Below are positions 59,834 through 64,000 of a stretch of DNA of 64,000 bases, one piece after another. Origin of the DNA: an uncultured Ruminococcus sp. GTDB taxonomy: Bacteria; Bacillota; Clostridia; Oscillospirales; Ruminococcaceae. Made by a program: the position numbers and the translations under genes. Every line of letters begins with the position of its first letter. Position 1 is the first letter of the stretch. The notes beneath the pieces were generated by a model, which searched no databases, was not told the DNA's origin, and worked only from the letters and a program-made list of their open reading frames with translations. The stretch is taken from the NCBI GenBank assembly GCA_945868475.1, contig CAMBLM010000005.1:38117-102116 (forward strand), written 5' to 3'.

Positions 59834-61918
59834 ATGAAAAAATACATAGCTTTTGCGGTTTCAATGCTTATGATATGTTCAAGCTTTTCTGCCTGCGGAA
59901 ATAAAACCATCGAACCCGATGTGAGCGAAGCTGTTTCTTCGGTAAGCGAAACTGCTGCCTCATCAGCCGCAGAAACAGAGGAAAACAGCGGCATTTTCGG
60001 CGATGCTTATGACCCGTTCGCCGATGATTATGACCCTTACGGTGACAGTGCGGAAAATGCTTCGGCTGTTGCTGTGACTGCTGCGACCGCTGCGACCGCC
60101 GATATTTCTTCCGATGAAAAAGCTGAACCTGATGCTTCCTCGGACGAAATTCCTGCCGAAACGCAAAGCAATTCTTCCCAAGAAAAATCTGACAGCACGG
60201 TAAAAACAGCTTCTTCCGATGATACGAAGGCTTCGGCAAGCACGGAAAAGAGCGATACTTCATCAAAAAAGAATGTGGATACGAGCGGTATCTCGCTTGT
60301 ATTGAACACGGGCAACGGCTGGAATGACGGAACGAGCGACTATGTTCAGATAGACGGCGCAGTAAAAAACAGCGGCAGCGGAAACGTTTCGGGGTGGACG
60401 GTGACTATTTCCGTCGGCAAAAATGTAAGCGTTGACCAGTCGTGGAACTGTAATTTTACGCTGAAAAACGGGAAAATAACTGTAACTCCCGTTGACTATA
60501 ATACCGATATCAACGCAGGTGGAGAGGCAACATTCGGCATGATACTTAAAAACGCAAGCTCTGTTGACGCTTCAAAGGCGACACTGAAGTGCGGAACTGT
60601 CACAGCAAGCGGCACGGGCAGCAATAACAGTGGAAACAACAATAACAGCAATAACAGCGGCGTTGGAAACAACAACCCGACAATAACTCCTGCAAAAGAT
60701 GTCCCGAAACCGACTACGGACGACTGGCTTTCGGTAAAGGGCAACAAGATAGTTGACAAGGACGGCAAGGAAGTATGGCTGACAGGCTGCAACTGGTTTG
60801 GCTACAACACGGGAACGAACACGTTTGATGGCTTGTGGGCATGTGATCTTAACACCTCTATTGCATCGATAGCCGATCACGGTTTCAATCTGCTCCGTGT
60901 GCCGATCTCAAGCGAGCTTATCAAAAACTGGTCGAACGGAAATTACCCGACTGCTAACTTCAATCAGGCAACGAACTCCTACCTTATCGGAATGAACAGC
61001 CTTGAAATTTTCGACTATGTTGTAGGTCAGTGCCGCGCGAACGGACTTAAAATCATGATAGATATCCACTGCGCAAAGACGGACGCGATGGGTCACATGA
61101 AAGCACTCTGGACGGACGGTGACATAAGCGAAAAGGACTATCTCGACACGCTCGCATGGATGGCAAAGCGATATAAAAACGATGATACGATTATCGCGTT
61201 CGACCTTGAAAACGAACCTCACGGAAAGCCTAATGAGTCACCAAGAGCAAAGTGGGATAACTCGAAGGACAGCGACAACTGGAAATACATCGCCGAAAAG
61301 GCCGCAAACAGCGTTCTCAAACAGAATCCGAATGTTCTTGTAATGGTCGAGGGCATTGAGATCTATCCTATCGATACAAAGAAAAACGGCAATTTCAGCT
61401 CGACAAATTCCGCCGATTACTATTTCAACTGGTGGGGCGGAAACCTCCGCGGTGTAAAGGACAACCCCGTTGACCTCGGAAAATATCAGAACAAGCTCGT
61501 CTACTCGCCGCATGATTACGGCCCTGCGGTATATCAGCAGCCTTGGTTCAAGAGCGGTTACAGCTACGACAGCCTTTACAAGGACTGTTGGCACGACAAC
61601 TGGTTCTATATTCAGGAGGAGGGCATTGCGCCGCTTCTCATCGGCGAATGGGGCGGATATATGACCGAACCGAACCTCACCTGGATGACGCATCTGCGCA
61701 AGTTTATCAAGACGAACAGGATAAACCACACGTTCTGGTGCTTCAATGCGAACTCGGGCGACACGGGCGGACTTGTCAAGGACGATTTTGTGACTTGGGA
61801 CACGGAAAAGTACAACTTCGTCAAGGAAGTTTTGTGGCAGGAGAACGGAAAATTCGTCGGACTTGACCACGAAATACCGCTCGGAAAGAATGGCATTACG
61901 CTTACCGAAAAAAAGTAA
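59834..61918 (+). CDS. GH5 cellulase lipoprotein with a CBM2-like module
   Basis: A 694-residue lipoprotein (lipobox FSAC, Cys21). A long acidic Ser/Ala-rich spacer (22-150) holds the enzyme away from the membrane. A CBM2-like cellulose-binding module follows (about 153-258; [52 protein letters not shown]). An Asn/Ser/Gly linker (259-290) leads to the GH5 barrel (about 298-694). The acid/base is Glu461 in DLENEPHG, the nucleophile Glu605 in [15 protein letters not shown] and DIHCAK are also conserved. The lack of a dockerin shows a cell-attached, non-cellulosomal enzyme. ATG behind GAAAGGGGTAAAA. Confidence 0.94.
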   Translation: MKKYIAFAVSMLMICSSFSACGNKTIEPDVSEAVSSVSETAASSAAETEENSGIFGDAYDPFADDYDPYGDSAENASAVAVTAATAATADISSDEKAEPDASSDEIPAETQSNSSQEKSDSTVKTASSDDTKASASTEKSDTSSKKNVDTSGISLVLNTGNGWNDGTSDYVQIDGAVKNSGSGNVSGWTVTISVGKNVSVDQSWNCNFTLKNGKITVTPVDYNTDINAGGEATFGMILKNASSVDASKATLKCGTVTASGTGSNNSGNNNNSNNSGVGNNNPTITPAKDVPKPTTDDWLSVKGNKIVDKDGKEVWLTGCNWFGYNTGTNTFDGLWACDLNTSIASIADHGFNLLRVPISSELIKNWSNGNYPTANFNQATNSYLIGMNSLEIFDYVVGQCRANGLKIMIDIHCAKTDAMGHMKALWTDGDISEKDYLDTLAWMAKRYKNDDTIIAFDLENEPHGKPNESPRAKWDNSKDSDNWKYIAEKAANSVLKQNPNVLVMVEGIEIYPIDTKKNGNFSSTNSADYYFNWWGGNLRGVKDNPVDLGKYQNKLVYSPHDYGPAVYQQPWFKSGYSYDSLYKDCWHDNWFYIQEEGIAPLLIGEWGGYMTEPNLTWMTHLRKFIKTNRINHTFWCFNANSGDTGGLVKDDFVTWDTEKYNFVKEVLWQENGKFVGLDHEIPLGKNGITLTEKK

Positions 61919-61936
61919 TCATATTGGAGTGAATGT

Positions 61937-62794
61937 ATGAAAAGGTTCTTATGCGTTATTCTATGCTTGGTTTTGATGCTCCCCTTGTCTGTACAAGCGC
62001 AGGCTTACGGCGGAATGTTCACGCTTTTTCAGGAAAAACCAACGGAAACGCATTACGGCTTTTATAAGCATGATAATGTTTTGTATAAATATGATAATGA
62101 CGGCGCAGGCTATAGCAAGTATTCAGGTTTCACCAAGACAAAAAGCGGCGGAAAGCGTTATTATGTTACGGGTCACGCCTGCAAAGACTGGCGCAAGATA
62201 GACGGAGAATGGTATTATTTCAGATTTTCCGATGGCATTGCGGCAACGGGAACAGAGGTCATTGGCGGAAAGAAATATTACTTCAACAGCGACGGCACTT
62301 GGAGCGGTAAAAGAAGCAGAACGGCGGCTTATCCGTCCGATTTTTCAATAAAATACACTATAGGCAATATGGATTCAGACGGTGAAATGGTTCTTGTTGA
62401 CGCAAAAAGCAGGACTTGTTCATTCACCGATGAGGATGGCAAAGTTACAACAAAGAAAATGTCCAAAGCGGATATTCAGGCTTTTTACAGTATGGTGATA
62501 GAAAGCGGTGTTGCCGATATAAAAACAGCGGTGAACGGATTTTTTATTGAAAACAACAGCCTGCTTACTGGATATACGCCGCATGCCGGTGACGGAGAGG
62601 ACGAACCCGATGACCCTGCGGATACCAACTATTGGTGGAGCGACCCCGAAACATATCAGCTTGAAATAACGATGAACGGTGAAAGCTATTCCGTCAGAGG
62701 CGACGATACCGCGTTCCTGTTTGCGTTCACGGATAAAACGGCTGAAAAGTTCTGTCAATTATTGTGGTTTATCAATGATTACATAGATGCTTGA
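61937..62794 (+). CDS. Secreted protein with cell-wall-binding (choline-binding-type) repeats
   Basis: A 285-residue protein with a signal peptide (about 1-24, ending QAQA). Residues about 42-135 contain aromatic repeats of the CW_1 type (KIDGEWYYFRFSDGIAATGTEVIGGKKYYFNSDGTWSGK). These normally tether proteins to the wall or to teichoic acids. The C-terminal half (about 140-285) is an unrecognised domain, with an acidic insert (GDGEDEPDDPADTNYWW). ATG behind TTGGAGTGAATGT, 18 bp after the GH5 stop, so it is co-transcribed with the cellulase. Confidence 0.8.
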   Translation: MKRFLCVILCLVLMLPLSVQAQAYGGMFTLFQEKPTETHYGFYKHDNVLYKYDNDGAGYSKYSGFTKTKSGGKRYYVTGHACKDWRKIDGEWYYFRFSDGIAATGTEVIGGKKYYFNSDGTWSGKRSRTAAYPSDFSIKYTIGNMDSDGEMVLVDAKSRTCSFTDEDGKVTTKKMSKADIQAFYSMVIESGVADIKTAVNGFFIENNSLLTGYTPHAGDGEDEPDDPADTNYWWSDPETYQLEITMNGESYSVRGDDTAFLFAFTDKTAEKFCQLLWFINDYIDA

Positions 62795-62817
62795 TTAAAA
62801 ATCGTATTAAAAAAAAC

Positions 62818-62862
62818 GGCAAACGAAATATCAGAAATGGATTTCGTTTGCCCGCTTTTTTT
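62818..62862 (+). terminator. Terminator of the GH5-CBM2 operon
   Basis: A 12-bp perfect stem GGCAAACGAAAT (62818-62829) with ATTTCGTTTGCC (62841-62852), followed by a T run (62856-62862). Confidence 0.9.
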
Positions 62863-62882
62863 ATAATGATCGGAGTACAAAT

Positions 62883-62917
62883 AATTACGCATTACGAATT
62901 ACGCATTACGCATTGAT
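62883..62917. repeat. Heptamer array (AATTACG type)
   Basis: AATTACG, CATTACG, AATTACG, CATTACG, CATTGAT. The stop codon and last codons of tcdA (minus strand) lie inside it. Confidence 0.88.
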
Positions 62918-63613
62918 AATGTCCTTTATGACTTCACCTGCGATAATAAGCCCTGCAACAGACGGTACAAATGCGCAGCTGCCCGGGGTCTGACGCTTGC
63001 CGGAAACCTCTTCGCTCTGACGTGGAGTTATCGGCTCTTCGGTGGAAAATACGCATTTGAGATGCTTTACACGGCGTTTTTTCAGCTCGCAGCGCATCAC
63101 TCTTGCGAGGGGACAGACCGAGGTCTTGTATATGTCAGCAACCTGAAATTTGGTCGGGTCGATCTTGTTTCCTGCGCCCATTGAACATATTATCGGCGTG
63201 CCTGCCGCCTGCGCTTTCATAACAAGCTCTATCTTCCCAGTGACTGTGTCTATCGCATCGATAACATAGTCATATTCGGAAAAGTCAAAGTTATCTGCTG
63301 TTTCGGGCGTGAAAAAGGTCTTGTATGCTTTGAGTTTTATATTCGGGTTGATGTCAAGTATCCGCTTCGCTGCGGCGTCAACCTTATATTCGCCAATGGT
63401 CGAATGAAGTGCGATTATCTGTCGGTTTATATTCGACAGAGCGACCGTGTCGTTGTCGATTATGTCAAGCGCACCCACGCCCGAACGTGCAAGTGCTTCA
63501 ACGGCAAAGCCGCCTACTCCGCCTACGCCGAACACGGCTACTCTTGCTTTGGCGAGCTTCTTCAAAGCTTCTTCCCCGAAGATAAGCTCGGTTCTTGAAA
63601 ATTGATCTATCAT
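62906..63613 (-). CDS. tcdA: tRNA threonylcarbamoyladenosine dehydratase
   Basis: A 235-residue E1-like (HesA/MoeB/ThiF) ATPase. It cyclises t6A37 in tRNA to ct6A. The N-terminus FSRTELIFGEEALKKLAKARVAVFGVGGVGGFAVEALARSG has the ATP-binding GxGGVG loop; IDNDTVALSNINRQ and YVIDAIDTVTGK follow. The C-terminal GSCAFVPSVAGLIIAGEVIKDI is typical of TcdA/YgdL. I use the ATG at 63613 because GAAAGGA lies upstream of it; an ATG at 63637 overlaps the preceding stop (ATGA) but has no ribosome site. Confidence 0.93.
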   Translation of the reverse strand: MIDQFSRTELIFGEEALKKLAKARVAVFGVGGVGGFAVEALARSGVGALDIIDNDTVALSNINRQIIALHSTIGEYKVDAAAKRILDINPNIKLKAYKTFFTPETADNFDFSEYDYVIDAIDTVTGKIELVMKAQAAGTPIICSMGAGNKIDPTKFQVADIYKTSVCPLARVMRCELKKRRVKHLKCVFSTEEPITPRQSEEVSGKRQTPGSCAFVPSVAGLIIAGEVIKDIINA

Positions 63614-63633
63614 TCCTGCGTTGTTCCTTTCAG

Positions 63634-64000
63634 TCATTCTTCTTCGGCATAAGATTTATCGTCAAAGGCTTCGTCTTCGGACGGGAATCCCTCGTTATCG
63701 CTGTCGGAAATATCATCATTTTCGGCAGCGGTTTCTGTTTTCTCGGAAGCTTCATCATTCTTGGGGAGAATAACGATAGCCTGACTGTACATCTGCGCAT
63801 AACGCGTTTCAAACTTGTTTATGTTGTAGTCGATGATGCCTTTCATCGGGTCGTTGAGCGTGACGATATCGGCGTTCATATTGAAGCCTGCAAGCACAAA
63901 GCAATGCTCGTTGAGATACCAGTCGAGCTTTTCACCCGTTGCATTGTCGTACCAGCTTTCGTAGTATTCGGGTTCGATCATTCCGTCCGTTGCCCAGCAG
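63634..64000 (-). CDS. C39-like peptidase, C-terminal part (partial)
   Basis: The gene runs off the right edge of the window; about 122 C-terminal residues are present. The segment HCFVLAGFNMNADIVTLNDPMKGIIDYNINKFETRYAQMYSQAIVI fits the His-containing half of C39_2-type papain-like proteins (HxxxVxGYDxxxVxxNDP...F...W...AIV). A Glu/Asp/Ser-rich tail (about 35 residues) ends it. The open frame continues upstream of the ATG at 63981 (CWATDG), so that ATG is internal. It sits just ahead of tcdA. The catalytic Cys lies outside the window. Confidence 0.7.
   Translation of the reverse strand, partial: CWATDGMIEPEYYESWYDNATGEKLDWYLNEHCFVLAGFNMNADIVTLNDPMKGIIDYNINKFETRYAQMYSQAIVILPKNDEASEKTETAAENDDISDSDNEGFPSEDEAFDDKSYAEEE

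Overview
The window looks like a chromosomal segment of a low-to-moderate G+C, Gram-positive anaerobe of the Clostridia, most likely Ruminococcus or a close Oscillospiraceae relative. The evidence is two lipoprotein GH5 cellulases (one with a CBM2-like module), a GH13 enzyme, BspA-like leucine-rich-repeat and Fn3 secreted proteins, spoVAE- and spoIIM-like genes, carboxynorspermidine decarboxylase, DUF896 and DUF1540 proteins, class A RNase P RNA, strong AGGAGG ribosome sites and sigma-A promoters of the TTGACA-17-TATAAT type. The species call is inference. No rRNA, tRNA, CRISPR array, prophage or transposase gene was seen.

Layout. 1-3.8 kb: an HTH regulator with two small membrane proteins, then a bacterial voltage-gated sodium channel with two unknown partners. 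3.8-8 kb: class II aldolase, an Fn3 protein divergent from an HTH regulator, and a serine hydrolase. 8-10.4 kb: a polar amino-acid ABC transporter whose binding protein is circularly permuted. 10.5-16.6 kb: a two-component system, a CmpB-like membrane protein, and an operon of RelQ-type alarmone synthetase, a frameshifted solute-binding protein and an HD-GYP phosphodiesterase. 16.9-25 kb: sugar acetyltransferase and MATE pump, HPr and acetate kinase, TmcAL, a large secreted protein. 24.8-36.8 kb: NspC, GH13, CCA transferase, enolase-SpoVAE, CTP synthase, and a tpiA/gpmI operon. 36.9-43.5 kb: a GNAT remnant, a fluoride-riboswitch-controlled antiporter, a MacB-like ABC protein and its TetR regulator. 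43.5-50 kb: LRR protein, dUTPase, MetF, acetylesterase, PTS enzyme I. 50-64 kb: rnpB, GH5 lipoprotein, ProC, SpoIIM-like and YesL-like proteins, rpsO-pnp, TyrA, the second GH5, TcdA and a partial C39-like peptidase.

Functional logic: glycolysis is well represented (fba, tpiA, gpmI, eno) and feeds acetate formation (ackA). HPr and enzyme I are present without any sugar permease, and HPr has Lys instead of Ser at position 46, so PTS proteins may act mainly as regulators here. Cellulases, GH13, acetylesterase and secreted proteins point to plant-polysaccharide use.

The most unusual content lies between genes. (1) A family of ~100-bp inverted-repeat elements (TACTAA ends, TTA/TAA 3-bp target duplications) occurs six times. 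One copy is nested inside the terminal repeat of another, one sits inside a terminator loop, and one supplies the stop codon of a gene. (2) Arrays of 7-bp units (AATTCGG, AATTACG or CTGTTAA type) begin at or near stop codons and often flank palindromic elements as inverted pairs. (3) At several tight junctions a terminator arm also carries a promoter element or the next gene's Shine-Dalgarno sequence.
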